64,000 nt of DNA from Membranipora membranacea (Eukaryota; Bryozoa; Gymnolaemata; Cheilostomatida; Membraniporidae), in NCBI GenBank assembly GCA_914767715.1, contig OU612072.1, positions 23,436,001-23,500,000 of the forward strand. The letters run 5' to 3'. Shown piece after piece: positions 12,821 through 25,200 of the stretch. The translations under genes were made by a program, and so were the position numbers. The notes under the pieces were generated by a model. The model ran no database searches, was not told the origin of the DNA, and was given only the letters and a program-made list of their open reading frames with translations. Positions within the stretch are counted from its first letter, which is position 1. Each line of letters begins with the position of its first letter.

Positions 12821-13575
12821 AGGCTGTTTCAGTCCTTGGACTGTACTGGATCCATTACCTCGGATGAGGTATTAAATCTGCTAAACTCTCACTGTGTCCT
12901 TGATGGACATCAATCTCAAAAATCTGTCAAGTATACTATAACTCGAACTATGTGTATACTAACGGGGAAAAAGCCAAAGCTTAAGAGGAAGATGGTTAAA
13001 GGGAAGAGTCACATCTATCGCGTACACAATGGCATCTCCAAGCTGCCTGAAGTTGAGGATGAAGGTCCAGTCAACAGTGAGTGGTTTGAGAAGTACTTAT
13101 CTAACACCTCGGCCAGTCTCTTCAAACACTCCACCTCTGATACTACAGAATGTGAACATCACATAGAAGTCAGCTCACCAGAACGAGGTCATAAACTCAT
13201 CAATATTAACACATCTGAGAAGATTGTGATGTGCCTAGAAGTTTCAGGCAAGCCAGTCGCGCTCGACAGACTGCCCAGAGTAGTAACACTTAGCTATAAA
13301 ACAACTAACGAGCTACTCAGACTGTTAAATTTATTGTGTAACTTGAGAGTTTGTGACAACCAGGAGAAAACATCCCCAAACTGCTCCATATTAACGAGTT
13401 CATACGGCCAGAATTAAGTGTGTGTTGGGTACTGAGACAGCGTCAGCACAGAGTGAGAAAGTCTGCATATGAAGAAGGCATTATGATGTGGGAGATGAAC
13501 TCGGAGAATTTGTTGAAGAGGCAGCACAGGAGAAGCGCACGGGTGTAGGATGCAAGTTACGATGATCTGTAAGTA
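12821..13575 (+). pseudogene. Frameshifted intronless ORF of unknown family
   Basis: After a plausible acceptor (cctgttttgtag, ending at 12822) a long frame opens near 12824 and runs to a stop at 13417. It begins LFQSLDCTGSITSDEV, resembling an EF-hand loop, and goes on through a Lys-rich segment (GKKPKLKRKMVKGK) and a well-formed globular-looking part (HKLININTSEKIVMCLEVSG). Protein-like reading then continues in another frame from about 13349 (ENIPKLLHINEFIRPELSV), and again in a third frame from about 13482 (DVGDELGEFVEEAAQEKR). No splice sites explain these switches. The best reading is a decayed gene or retrocopy with at least two frameshifts; assembly indels in a live gene are the alternative. 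I do not recognise the family. Confidence 0.55.
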
Positions 13576-14830
13576 GTTTAAGATTCATTTGAAAAATACC
13601 TCTGCTCAGGTTCCCCCTATTATTACACATGCTTTTATTAGATTCCATATAAGTATGATATTAACAAACAAAAATAACAACTTTTTGCCCTAACACAACT
13701 TGTTGCACAAACACTAATAATTTATTAAGGCCCTATACACAAAGAATATAGTTAGATGGGAGAATAAGTGTTATTTAATGTGGTTGATTGATAGATGTTA
13801 CACATTACTAAATTATGTGAATAAGTTAAAAATTCTGATCCGCCGTAGTTGGTCCTGTTTTTTGTATAGTATATGACCCATTGAAATCTAGAAGTCAAGT
13901 TCCCGTGAATGTCAAGCACAGCCGTCTACTCACAATATTGCCCACATACCAAACATTACATTTTAGATCTGTGTACTGTATGTATCCTAATACTGTCCTA
14001 TGTTTATTTGTTCTCAGGGTACTCGCGATAATTTTCTTCTTTCAATGGCTCAGAGAGCCTTAGTGTGTGAGACTTTCCTCAGCTTCAACTGGTGAAAATC
14101 GGAGACAGACACTCCATAACTAGAATCAGAACTCAGGGAATCTGTCTGTGACAATGTTATCATGGCGTTTTCTTATCGCCAGATTTGTCTGTTTCCAATC
14201 AGTTTGATGGATGGAGGAATGTAGGAGCAATATGACTTGCTACCTGAGTTGCAGCATCCGCTTTGATGGCTTTGGCAGTTTGTTGTTATTTCTTATTTCA
14301 TTATGATATCAGAGCTCCAGCACTTATTTGTATATATTGTATCTATGAGTACAAAGTTGGAGGTTTGCCAACCAAGCTTTTTCATTTCAGTTTGTTTGGA
14401 ACAAATATATTATTATTGAAATCTCCCTGCTATCCACTCAGCCTGTTACTTTCTTCCCATCAGTCTAACATTGGTATGGTTCTGATTGTCCTGTCTTGTC
14501 AGTTTACTTTGTACACAACTATAATCAGCTGGCTATAGATTGCAGTGATCATCATTATATCAAGGTGATAAACAACATAACTTTTGCATCAGGGAGCGTG
14601 GGAGAGATATCCCACCCTCCCCGCTTGCATTGGGTTTCGATCCCTTTGTATTTGGAGTTGCTTCATCTCCATTGATGGGGGGATCAACTGAAGCTGGACT
14701 TAATAGTGTCTTCTAAAAATAAGCCTCAGGTTGATCCATCAGCGGCTATGTGATGTTAATAAGATACGTTAACATGAGGATTCATTAATATTTCATTTTT
14801 TTATGATAAACTAAAAAAAAAACTCACACT

Positions 14831-15328
14831 CTATAGACAGTTTTCTGAGCTCTTATTTATGTCCTCTCTCCACTTTGGTACTTTTAACCCACGCCGCATA
14901 GGAAAAACCTGCTGAAAGAGGGTTTTCTTGAAAACCGCTTATGATAAGATAAAAATGACTTTTTATTCAGAGTCAACACCATTGAAAACCCTGTGAGACA
15001 GGGTTTCCAAATCATTGGAGGCTTGAATGTTGATAAATCTTAATTTTAGTGACGAAACTCATGAAAAATTCTGCCAAATTGTCCGCAAATCAGGCAGAAA
15101 ATGCTAGTATTGACTATCCAATTACCAAAATTATTTCCCAAACTATGTTCATATGAGTTTTCAATGTTGCAGATTCTGAATCAAAATAATTTTTACCCTA
15201 TTATAAGCGGTTTTCAAGATAACCCTCTTTTCAGCACGTTTTTCCTATGCGGCGTGAGTTAAAAGTACCAAACTGGAGAGAGGACAACTCCGAATTGAGG
15301 CCTAAATCCGAGCTCAGAAAACTGTATA
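14831..15328. mobile_element. About 500-bp MITE with long terminal inverted repeats
   Basis: The left end contains acagttttctgagctc, then gtcctctctccactttggta, cacgccgcataggaaaaac and agggttttcttgaaaaccgct. The right end carries the same blocks inverted and in reverse order, ending gagctcagaaaactgt. Arms extend over about 110 bases with small indels. TATA flanks both ends and may be the target-site duplication. The interior has no coding capacity, so this is non-autonomous. Confidence 0.85.
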
Positions 15329-15593
15329 ATATATACAAATTGTTATCAACATGTATACAAGCTGAGCTACATTCCCCTGGTCACAAGTATTTTTAACATT
15401 GGCTTATAGCCAGGCATAAGTGAATGTATAAATGGATTACTGTGCAGATGAATGCAAGTATAATTGTAGTGATACTAGAGAAATAAATGCTAATAACATT
15501 CACTTACCTTACTTTGCAAAATCAAGGGAAGGGCGAGAGCATCACTATACCATCGATGATGCGGGCTAGCCAGCTGTTTTGTATTTGTTTGAC

Positions 15594-16055
15594 CCATAGA
15601 CTTAATAATAAACCTAGACAGAACACTATATACAGCTGAAGTGGGGCAACGTAACGTCATTGGAAGGTGTAGAAGCAATGATGCTATCACTGCTTTACTG
15701 TCCATAATCAAGGTTTTTTGTTCACAACTCGACCAATTTTGATCGGATTTTGTATTTGAAACTTGCTTTACAATCAGCAGCATCTTGTTATCAACTTGAT
15801 GCTGTTTCTTCTTCAAAAAAATTTTCTTGCTTAAAATTAGTATCAAACTGTTCAGGACAAGCTGCTTACTCTATTGTAATTTTCAAACTCAAAATCCAAT
15901 CAAAATTATTGACAAAAAACCAGGATTTTGGACAGTAAATCAATGATAGCATCATTGCTTCTACACTCCAATGGCGTAACGTTGCCCACAATTAACTGCC
16001 TCAATGCTAATGCTCCATATTGTGTCCTGTCTAGGTTTATTATTAAGTCTATGGT
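15594..16055. mobile_element. About 460-bp MITE with long inverted repeats
   Basis: The left end starts ccatagacttaataataaac, then cctagacag; the right end is the inverse (ctgtctagg, then tttattattaagtctatgg). Further inner blocks (aacgt..cgccattgga, gtagaagcaatgatgctatc, tttactgtcca) are also inverted, so most of the element folds on itself. TTTGA occurs next to both ends and could be a target-site duplication, one base out of register on the left. The open frames inside are by-products of the inverted repeat. Confidence 0.85.
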
Positions 16056-17340
16056 TTGATCACATTTCGCTATCAGGTTCGAAGAGATTGAAATATGGCG
16101 CTTTTTTTAGCTGATATAAATGTTGCCAGTGTTAAAACATTCCATATAAGACTGATTGATAAAACTACATTTGTGTGTTTCTGAAGATTTCTGAGGTTAT
16201 TTAGTACATCCAGGAAGATCTCTTGAGATTTATTAAGACTAGTGCGACTAAAAATTGGATGTGACTGGCCTGGCAACTACTAATATGTTCAAAATCTTTG
16301 GCACAGCTAACGTGAATAAAATAATTGAGTAACGGAATAGAAAGGAAAGCTATCACCTATCAATGTGACCATGATCAATGTGACACACATCGGGGCCAGT
16401 AGACCTTAGTGGCACTGCGTTGAATTGTCTCTAGTCTTTCTTTTGATATCAATGATAAAAGGATGCCAGGCAGGAGTGCCATACAATAAAATGGATCTTA
16501 TTTTGATAATTGTGATAATCTATAATCTGATAATTAGCCATTGTCAAGGGCCTTTATTATCCTCAGCATGATTTTAGAGCTAGCAGTTCAAAATTGTCTT
16601 CCCCTTTATTGGGAAAAGACAACTATACAAACACATCAAGTTTGTTTACATTTTGTAAATAGGTCAATGATTGGGCAGAAGTGATAAAGTAATGAGCCTT
16701 GCAAACCACTTTTAGAAAAATATCTATGAGAGCATAGACATCTATCAAAGCTTACGCAGTATTGATATATTAGCTCTGCATCTATGTCTGAGAGATTTCT
16801 CACCTGACCGATTGCAGATCGTACGTGACATGAGTCACAGTGACAAACTAGAGTGCTTCTGAAGAACACTGTGAAGTTGATAATTTATGTAGAGGGTGAG
16901 TTCAATCATTTTTTTCTGAATAGGTGTCCTTCCATTCTCCCTGTTCTAAGAATTGATGAGTGTTTCTTGCAGAGGAAGGTTTTGATTGAGTGAGGCCTTG
17001 GACTTGGTCTTGGACTTACAAACAATGATACAATGATTTGAACAAGGAGTACTCTTTACTCCTTTATTTGAATGACTGGCTAGTGAGTGAGTGACTCAGT
17101 GAGTAAGCAGCGAGAATTCTCCTAACGTACAGTACTGGACATCGGCAAAGTAAATGCATGATTGTCAGTCCCAGGGGTCCATGGGGGGAGGGGTGTTGAG
17201 AGAAAAATTTGGATTCTTCCATCCAAATAAATATAAGTCCCCTTGCAAGATGCTTGGCTGGTCACTGTATTTATATGCCATGCCCCTAATCAAGGTTTTG
17301 TGTGGTTAACACAGGTCCATATTGCAAATATCTCAATAGT
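16056..17340. other. Non-coding stretch between a MITE and a SINE
   Basis: No exon, RNA gene or repeat can be supported here. Short open frames occur but have no protein-like composition or splice context. Confidence 0.4.
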
Positions 17341-17490
17341 AGGAGGTGGCTCAGTGGTTAGAGCGCCGGTCCTTCGGCATACAAGTGTTGAAGGTCATGG
17401 GTTCGAATCTCACTGCAGTCCATTGACTACTGGGAGTTGTTGGACCCCTGCCTACAGACTGAGAGCAAATTGGTGCAGACAATGCAGCCT
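17341..17490 (+). mobile_element. tRNA-derived SINE, family 1, copy 1
   Basis: The 5' head resembles a tRNA gene with RNA polymerase III boxes: an A-box-like tggctcagtggttagagcg and a B-box-like gggttcgaatctc about 45 bases later. The body (ttgactactgggagttgttg, then cctacagactgagagcaaat and tggtgcag) is shared with the minus-strand copy at 53521-53675, which supports a dispersed repeat rather than a real tRNA. The 3' limit is approximate. Confidence 0.8.
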
Positions 17491-17703
17491 CGCCCTTAAA
17501 GCACACGTCTATTTCGCCGCCACAATGCGGGAGTGACTAGCCCTTGCAATTAGAACCAACATTTTTAACCAGCAGTGTATATAGTCCTTGCCATGTGGAC
17601 TCGTGGTCCCAAAGAGGAAAGAACAGGCCTGAGGTAGGAAACTTGACCACTTGACTTGCACGACAAAGCAAACTACCGTAGAGAAACATGTCTGTGTCAT
17701 AGT

Positions 17704-17803
17704 AAACAGCAGCATAGCCAGGATCATCAAAGTAGGGATGCGTCTTGTATACTAAGTATATAAGATGCATCCTTACTTTGATGAGCCTGGCTAGACTGCT
17801 GTT
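17704..17803. repeat. 100-bp hairpin
   Basis: Inverted arms of about 45 bases: the left runs from aaacagcagcatagccagg to gatgcgtcttgtata, the right from tataagatgcatcc to cctggctagactgctgttt. Only a few mismatches and a short loop separate them. It lies between the SINE and CMC4. Dimensions fit either a tiny fold-back element or a miRNA precursor-like structure; no further evidence. Confidence 0.75.
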
Positions 17804-18259
17804 TGACAAACTAAGATCTTTCAGGATTCAAAAGTAATAAATAATAGACACAGACAGGCATTGTCAGAGCAATGAACTCCCTCTCATTTCAGTTTATTGG
17901 TCAGAGTATACTCTCGTATAACCTCATAATAAAGTCACCAGACAGATCTCTAAATGAAGGTGACTTATAAAATGCTAAGCTGTATATATAGACGCGGCAA
18001 AAGTCCTATATCTGAATCATATGTTCAATTTGTTGGCCATAGATGGTGACTTATAAGTGTATATATTGATCACAGATATTATGTCTTTGATATGCTCTTC
18101 TAGTGGTTTAAAGTATGTAGTGAATTGTAAGCATTTAACAAATTATCTTTAAAAGCACAACAATTCATGCATAAGTCTGGTGACTTCACATGACAACTCA
18201 CATTGTGATTTCAGATTGCTGACTGGTGTATAAACTGTATCTCCACTGTGAGCTCTCCA

Positions 18260-20131
18260 ATGAAGGATCCGTGTCAGTCTTATGCCTGTGATATACAGAA
18301 GTGTTTACAAGGTAAGCCTCAGTTCCTAAGTGAGTTGATGTACTGAATAATGAAGTAACATAGCGTTAGTAAAGAAAATATTCGTTATTATAGGAAAATC
18401 ACACCATTTCACACATGCAAAAATTTGCTCACCCTCATTACTTTTAGGCCCATATAGTATAGTATCATATTTTCTCCTCTAAGCCTATGGCAGATAGTGG
18501 ACTTGTTCATTTAAACATTTGTATTGCTACCAGGGAAATACCCTTCCTTGGGCCAACATTGAACATGAAATTACAGAAGATTCCTCCGCAGACATTTACC
18601 ACCTTAGCTTTAATCGATTTAAAATAAAAGGAATTCAAAACGAATTGCTATCTATATCTTTCTCCTTTGTTTGTTGCTATCCCAAAAGTACCATACTTGA
18701 AACTACCTGAAGTGCCATATTATCTCTGCAGGTTGGCAAGTCAACTTGTTCACTTAAATATACTGAGCAGATCATACAGGACCATAATAGTACAAAGCCT
18801 ATTGGGGTGACATATTGCTTTCTTTTTTCAGCACTCTTTTGTGCAACTTCTTCAGCTCGGTCAAAATATATAGGAATCAATAACTTGATTCCTGCTTTTG
18901 GGAACACATTGTGGTGATGTGCCATTACCAGGAGTCAATAGCAATGCACAGACCACCTATTTTCAAACCTTTTACCTTGGCTAGGAGTTAGATTTGATAG
19001 CTGAAATAACTGGCGCGAAAACAGCCGAAATGATCTTCATTATTTAAAAAAATCTTAATCGTAGTGTTTGACAATCAGAACACCCAATATTGATAACCCC
19101 TTTATTATTATATGTGCACTGAGGGCTGGAAGTGATTGAATGAGATGCTCTTAAACCAAAAGGGGTGGCTTTATGCTGCTTGGGCCGGCCATGAGGAGGT
19201 TGTACAAGAGTGAGGCCTCAAAACAGTGCTGACTGTGTTTATAATTTTTGACTGCATGTTGTATCTCCCTGGGATAAACAAACAAAAATACTTGAAATAC
19301 CTAAGGTATTTTCACAGTAGGCCTAAATTACATAGTAATGAATAACTATTATCCATCACATCAGGTGCAGTAAGGTTATTGGTCATAACATGTTATTAGC
19401 CAGTCTAGACTGGTTTCTTTGAGGAGGTTGTTTGTTTGTAGTTGACCTTGAGATGACCACTTACTTACCAAGTATAAATTTATTGACATAGCAATTTATT
19501 TGAGTTTTCCCAATAATAGGTTCAAACTGTTTATGACTGAGTACTCTCAATTTGCCTGAAATTTCGAAGTTATTATATTAACTTGAAGGATAGTTTGATC
19601 GTACTGCCATGTTGATCAAGTTGTGCAGAGTTTGAACATGTTTTAGAAGGTATGGGTTTTGATTTGTGTTGCCTAGGGACTACTAATTTTGTCCATACTG
19701 GGCCTAAAGTTGATCACAAGGTAAAAACTGTAATGCCATAGGGTTGTAATATTTATTTTGTGACATGCCAAGGTTGTTTACTAAGCTTACATTTCTTTGC
19801 TGTTTTTGACCTTCCATTATGCTATGCGATTAGAAACTGAGAAGTAGGGTTGCTGTGTATATGATATGCCAATAATCTATAGGATAATGAGTCTCAGCTT
19901 CTACTATCCAGGGGTGAAATCAATAGTTTTGTTATTTAAAATGAATATGTTTAAATTTTAGCCAATAATTACCAAGAAGACAAGTGTAGGAAAGTATTGG
20001 AGTCTATGTATAAATGCTGTATAAGGCGGTCATTTAAGTCTAACGCCTGCGCTGGGATTATTGTACCACCTGGCTTCGAAGCTGCGTATCAGCAAGAGCT
20101 ACTACAACAACAACAATCACGACGCAAGTAG
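18260..20131 (+). CDS. CMC4: CMC4, twin-CX9C mitochondrial intermembrane-space protein
   Basis: Two coding exons, 18260-18311 and 19962-20131, joined through a GT-AG intron in phase 1, encode 73 residues (human CMC4 is of similar size). The protein begins MKDPCQSYACDIQKCLQ, nearly the human start after the first residues. CX9C motifs are C-QSYACDIQK-C and C-RKVLESMYK-C, followed by a further Cys in SFKSNACAG. The C-terminus is Gln-rich (ELLQQQQSRRK). Family knowledge: twin-CX9C proteins enter the intermembrane space and are oxidised by the MIA40 relay. The ATG was chosen because it opens the conserved block; the exon extends upstream to an acceptor at 18214 in open frame, so a 5' UTR exon probably lies further upstream. 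The 1.65 kb intron contains nothing recognised. Confidence 0.92.
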
Positions 20132-20569
20132 ACAGAGAGGGAGACAGACTGAGCAAGTGATCTGAGGGACAGACTGAATAAGAAGCCTGTGAGAGACAGA
20201 CGGAACTGTAACAAAGATATCAGGTTAGAATACAAATTCATCTTGAGAGCTGTGAACAGTTTGTATACACAGGATTTATGCGTATATTAGAGTAACACTC
20301 CTTGTAGGAGGGAACGGTGGATATTCAAGTTCATGTGCATAGGCTACAGGAATTATAATTGTTTGGCTTTGGTTTGATTTGTTCGACCAGCATGTGTTTG
20401 AAAAAGGTTTTTTTTCACAATTTGTGTTGATCAGTATTCAAGGTTATACTGGTAAACACAGTGTCACAACTCTCCCTAGGCCTAGTGAAAATATGCTGGG
20501 ATGCATAGGCCTATATAATCACTACACATTACCACCCCTTGTCAGATTTGCACAAGACCATGTTTGGTC

Positions 20570-20657
20570 CATATGCCTGCAAGCGGAGTTGCTCCCATTC
20601 CACTGATCATGCCGCGGCGTGACCAGCAGAAGGGAGCTACTGGAATGCAGGCATGGC
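20570..20657. mobile_element. Short palindromic MITE-like element
   Basis: The left arm has atgcctgcaagcggagttgc, then tcccattccactgatcatgc. The right arm, after a cgcgg centre, reads gtgaccagcagaagggagct, then actggaatgcaggcatgg, a near reverse complement. It shares words with 3489-3575 in the carrier intron. It lies in the CMC4 to phosphatase interval, which otherwise holds no recognised gene. Confidence 0.6.
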
Positions 20658-20902
20658 AGGATTTAACTTGATCTGGGTTTACACCCATGCTTTCCTATTC
20701 TAGGATTGATTGAATAATGGGTCTCAACATGTTTGAATTCTGATTAGGCCCCTGGTGATTGCAAAAGTTGAACAAAAGGCAACAATTTTAATCTTGTAAA
20801 TTTCAATAGGCTTAAAACTGGGTTACATACCTATAAACATTTACTGTTACCCTAGGTATTGTCAGATTCAGATTTAGTTGCAGCAAAGATAATAAATACT
20901 CA

Positions 20903-20980
20903 TTGGTACTGGCGTTGGTACTGGCGTTGGTACTGGTGTTGGTACTGGTGTTGGTACTGGTGTTGGTACTGGTGTTGGTA
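20903..20980. repeat. 12-bp tandem repeat, about six and a half copies
   Basis: Units of ttggtactgg(c/t)g. The first copies have gcg and the later ones gtg, a polarity typical of slippage growth. Open frames across it (Thr/Asn-rich or Val/Pro-rich) come from the repeat itself and are not taken as genes. Confidence 0.9.
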
Positions 20981-21745
20981 CAACAAGTGTGAGTAGAATT
21001 TGCAGCGCAATGAAAGTCTTTACAAAGAGCAGCTGAAATCGCACACTGCACCTCACGACGGTAGACCTTTTAATAATGATATTTAGTATATAATAGATGT
21101 GATAGTTGTACTCATTTTATAACATCGGGATTTTGCATCGTATTATGGGTGTGGCTCAACTGAACTAGACATTGAACTGTGACATCGCCACTCCTACATA
21201 AGGTTGCCCCCATCTGGTTGGCTAGTGGGGTTTGGTATCAAAATACATGGCATGTATTGTATAGCTTTGTGGTGTATTAGTTTAAGAGCTAACATGCCTG
21301 TAAGTCAGACTTTGTGGCATTTCATTCTAAAATATGCAACGAAGACGCGCTTGCTGCCTATTGAACCACCAAATCAACTTGTCACTGCCGATTAGGTTAA
21401 TGCTCACATTTGTGTGTATGTCTCCAACATGTTACTTACATTGGTGTAACATAAAACAATGAAACGTAACTCCAGTAGCAATGTGTTGCCTCCTCTTACT
21501 CTTGGATTGTTATGAGCTCCTAGGCTTTGCCTAGAGGAATAGTGTAATTACCATAGTATAGTAATATAGTATTATAGTGTATGTATAGGCTACCCCATGA
21601 TTTTTTTTTGCATCGTGTGTGCTCATCAGATATAAAATATATGAGAACACTGTTTAGACCTATTGTCTTTTCCCCGCTCAGTTCTGCAGTCGTATCATCA
21701 TGGTATTTCTTTTATTCTCGTGTTACCTAATAGGTCCTGTATCCT

Positions 21746-22015
21746 GCATGCATTAAGGTATAAACTCACGTTCATTTATAGACTCGATACCCTGTGATAC
21801 CGTGTGAGAAACCTTGATGTTGCTTGGTTCTTTGTTTCCAGTCTCAGTATGTGCATCTACAGACTGTATCCTAATGCGGCTCAGGAGAATTTGAGGTTGG
21901 ATGCCCTTCCTGAAACAACCGTGATATGCCAGGAATCAAATACGGGACCACTCTATTGAAAACCAATGCCATATCAATTGCACCAAGGCCACTCCCATGC
22001 ATGCATTACGGTATA
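21746..22015 (-). mobile_element. tRNA-like SINE, family 2, copy 1, with target-site duplication
   Basis: The element (about 21763-21998) is read on the minus strand: the head gagtggccttggtgcaattg resembles a polymerase III A box, and a degenerate B-box-like tttgattcc follows. The body includes aggaagggcatcca and aggatacagtc. It is flanked by GCATGCATTAAGGTATA (21746-21762) and GCATGCATTACGGTATA (21999-22015), a 17-bp direct repeat with one mismatch, as left by target-primed reverse transcription. A second copy lies at 60442-60677. It sits about 230 bases upstream of the phosphatase start codon. Confidence 0.85.
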
Positions 22016-22100
22016 TACTTACTGATTCTATCCATCTGAACACTTGTCTGTTTCAGTTTGGTGTAGATCAGCCTATCTCTGATGGTCCTGAGCTCTAGTG

Positions 22101-22195
22101 CTGCCTCCCTGCTGAGTGTAGTACTTCCTCTTCGCTGGCTCTGGCTCTGCCTCTCTGCTGAGTGTAGTACTTACTCTTCGCTGGCTCTACTGCTG
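22101..22195. repeat. 46-bp duplication in the phosphatase leader
   Basis: The word gctgagtgtagtactt, followed by (c/a)ctcttcgctggctct, occurs at 22111 and again at 22157. The region is pyrimidine-rich and lies directly upstream of the phosphatase ATG, so it is probably 5' UTR or core promoter. Confidence 0.75.
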
Positions 22196-22248
22196 ACTTT
22201 CCGCTGCCTCCCCGCTGCCTCCCCGCTGTCTCAAGCTCAGAGTACAGT

Positions 22249-25200
22249 ATGATATCCTCCTCGTCCTCCAGAGGCTCTCTACCACAGCCGTGGTTAGAGG
22301 ATAAGAAGAGGGTAACTCCCGAGGACTTAGAGAAGATAATCACAGCTCCAGCCGGCGGTCTCTATATGTCACCAAGTAACGCTATGGACGAGGTGTGGCC
22401 TAATCTATACATTGGGGAACAGTAAGTTAATATATACATATATACGGTCTGTTCATCGGAAAAAACAGTCAGTTAATATATGACGTCTACACATGGGTGA
22501 ACAATCAGTTGATATATGGATTCGGTCCTCGAACAACACGCTAATTTTACAGTCTGTCTTTACAGACTTGCCACGACCTCAAACTTTGGCAGGTCTGTGA
22601 GGAAATGAGATGTCAATTGTTTTATATAGTGAAGTTCCCCTCTTGTTGTAAATTGCGTTTGAGAGAGATTGTGCAAATGAATCAGGTCTTGCCATTTCCA
22701 TCAGTGCTGATGCCAGGATGAAAACAAGTTCAACGAATTCGAAACTATTTGAGTTAAATTACAACCATGGAAATTCACTGGAATACTTTCTATCAAAGTT
22801 AGATTTAAATAATTATTCATTTTATTTCAGGTGTTATTAAATGCTATGGTCGGTATTTGCTTGAGGACAATGTATATGCTATATGTGCTTTTTTACCAGA
22901 ACAGTGCATGACTAGACCTTTTATGAATACCAACCATAACATCCCAAACTTCTATTACCCACATTATTTCCTTATCAACCGTTTTCATTACATTGAGGGA
23001 AATGTTCCCATCCTGTTTTTTTGACCATGTTAATTATGTGCGGCTATGATGTGCAAAATTGCGAGCATGGAGTGTAAAAGATTATCATGTTGCCTGCTTT
23101 GAAATATCACCTGATAATCTCACTATCCATCTATTAGGTATAATCTTAGAACTATGTTAGTCTAGTCTACTCTGTTTTTATTGGTATGGCATTTTGCTCA
23201 ACAGTTACCATGTGCAGCTTAGATCAAGTTTCCAAGTGATGGAGTTACCCCGCTATAGACACGCTTTGTGTCAGTAGAGGGAACAGCTCCAACGCTGGGT
23301 AATTTGATCAAACTTTTTCTACTGCTGCCTGTCTAAATGAAATTGGATAGATGGGGAGGGATAGAGTCAACGTTAGGTTCATCGTATGGACAACTATGAA
23401 GCTTGTCCTAAGTGTAAATTTTCTGCCCTATTGGTACAATTTTGGGATTTCTGTGAAAAAATGACGAAGAATCCATACATGTAACAAAGTATTATTCTAA
23501 GTCATTGTATGATTTATTGGAATTTTTACCTCAGAGTATTTTCATAACCTCCTTTTGACCAATGATTGCCATAAGTTTTGGAAGCAATGTCAGTTTGACT
23601 ATTTGTCTATATTTTCAAATCTATCTGGATAGGGCCTATTCCCAAATAAGATCAATCTTTAGCTAGACACAAAGGTAGAAATTTCTGCTGTGTACCATGT
23701 AATTTATGTATTTGAAAGTAAATCTGTATATGTGGTACAAGGCATTTACGTTAGTATCTGATGCCCAAGTTGTAGCTATGTTCAAGTGTATCAAAATAAT
23801 CAGCTTTTTTCGTTAGATCAGAGGTAGCGCTAGTGGTCAGGTTAGTTTTTATTCATTCTTTATAAATATAGCCGCCTAATATTATCTTGTAACGCAAACT
23901 TAACGTCTTCTTGCCGGCGATCGGGTGAAGGGTCACAGGACTGCTGCTTACCTCATCACTAGTTTGACTTTGAGCAGCAATGTCCTCTACTTTGGGCAGT
24001 TGTACTGTCAATGATGTATAATCGGACTTTCAGGTGGCGCTATTTTTGCTACAGATGATGCCTAAAGATTGTAATTGAGGTAAGGTTTCTTTTATGAAAT
24101 GAGATGGCATAAAATAACTTGTGGTTTTTGGTAGATAAGACTGTTAATTTCTCTGCAGTTTGTTGATTCCAGTGTCATAATATATTTACAGTGGCGCTGC
24201 CATCAATGTACTTGGCTTACAGAATAGGAAGTTCACTCATATACTAAATGTAGCGATGGGTAAGACTCGATATCACTGCAACACTAATGCTCTCATGTAT
24301 CGTAAAGTCGGCATCACATTCCTGGGTGAGTAGAGAGGCAGCAGCTGTGGTGAGCACTATGTCTATTAACCAGTGTGGAAATCAATTCAATGCTTAATTG
24401 TGCGTTGCAAAGATTTTCTTAGTGGTAGCAAATGCATACCTTTTTGTATGTGTAGACTACCAGTGAAAAGTTCACCAATTCCTCACCTTAATTTTGCTTT
24501 CCCAGAACTGATACAAGGCATATTTATAGCTAGAGTCATCAGGCCAAAGGCAAAGGAATATCTACCATGAAAATGCTTGCATCTGTAAATCGCTTTTATA
24601 CCTCATTATATTTGAGAATGATTTCAGGTTAGAAATTGTATTAAATTAGCTCTCAGTTACTCACCAGTCATCTCATTGCCCTAAATGTCTACCCTCCATA
24701 ATCACAGTGACAATCCTCTTGCTAGCTGCTACCTTGCACTGTCTACTCATTTGAAGAAGAGCTAGCGGGTGCTTCACACCACAAGTAGGAATTTCTGCAA
24801 AGACATGGTAGATCAGCAATAACCAAGACCATATGGTAACATACCCTTCAACCTGCTACTTGTATCCACTTTTCTGTCTCATTTTTAGGTGTTGAAGGTG
24901 ATGACACTGCCTTGTACAACCTGATGCCACACTTTGAGAAAACTTCCAAATTTATACACAAAGCTTTATCCCAACCAGGTATGTGTCTCTACTCTATTGT
25001 ATATAAAATGTTCATCATCTATGTGGACTAGCTTTCTAACAATATGCGGCCGGCCGAGTATTGCTTTTATTCACCACAGTCATATTTCTTTCAACATCAC
25101 ACTAACATAATTACATAATTAAATCCAGGGAAGGTGGGGTAAACCACCCTCTATGCAAAAATGGTATGGTTTTTTCAGGAGTTGCCTTCTCTTGTTAAGA

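Noticed and set aside
17341-17415. A genuine tRNA gene
   Set aside because: The acceptor and anticodon stems do not pair properly and the same head with the same non-tRNA body recurs at 53521-53675, so it is a SINE.
20812-21056. Minus-strand frames encoding Thr/Asn-Ser or Val/Pro repeats
   Set aside because: They are translations of the 12-bp tandem repeat; both frames are equally open, as expected of a satellite, and no splice context exists.
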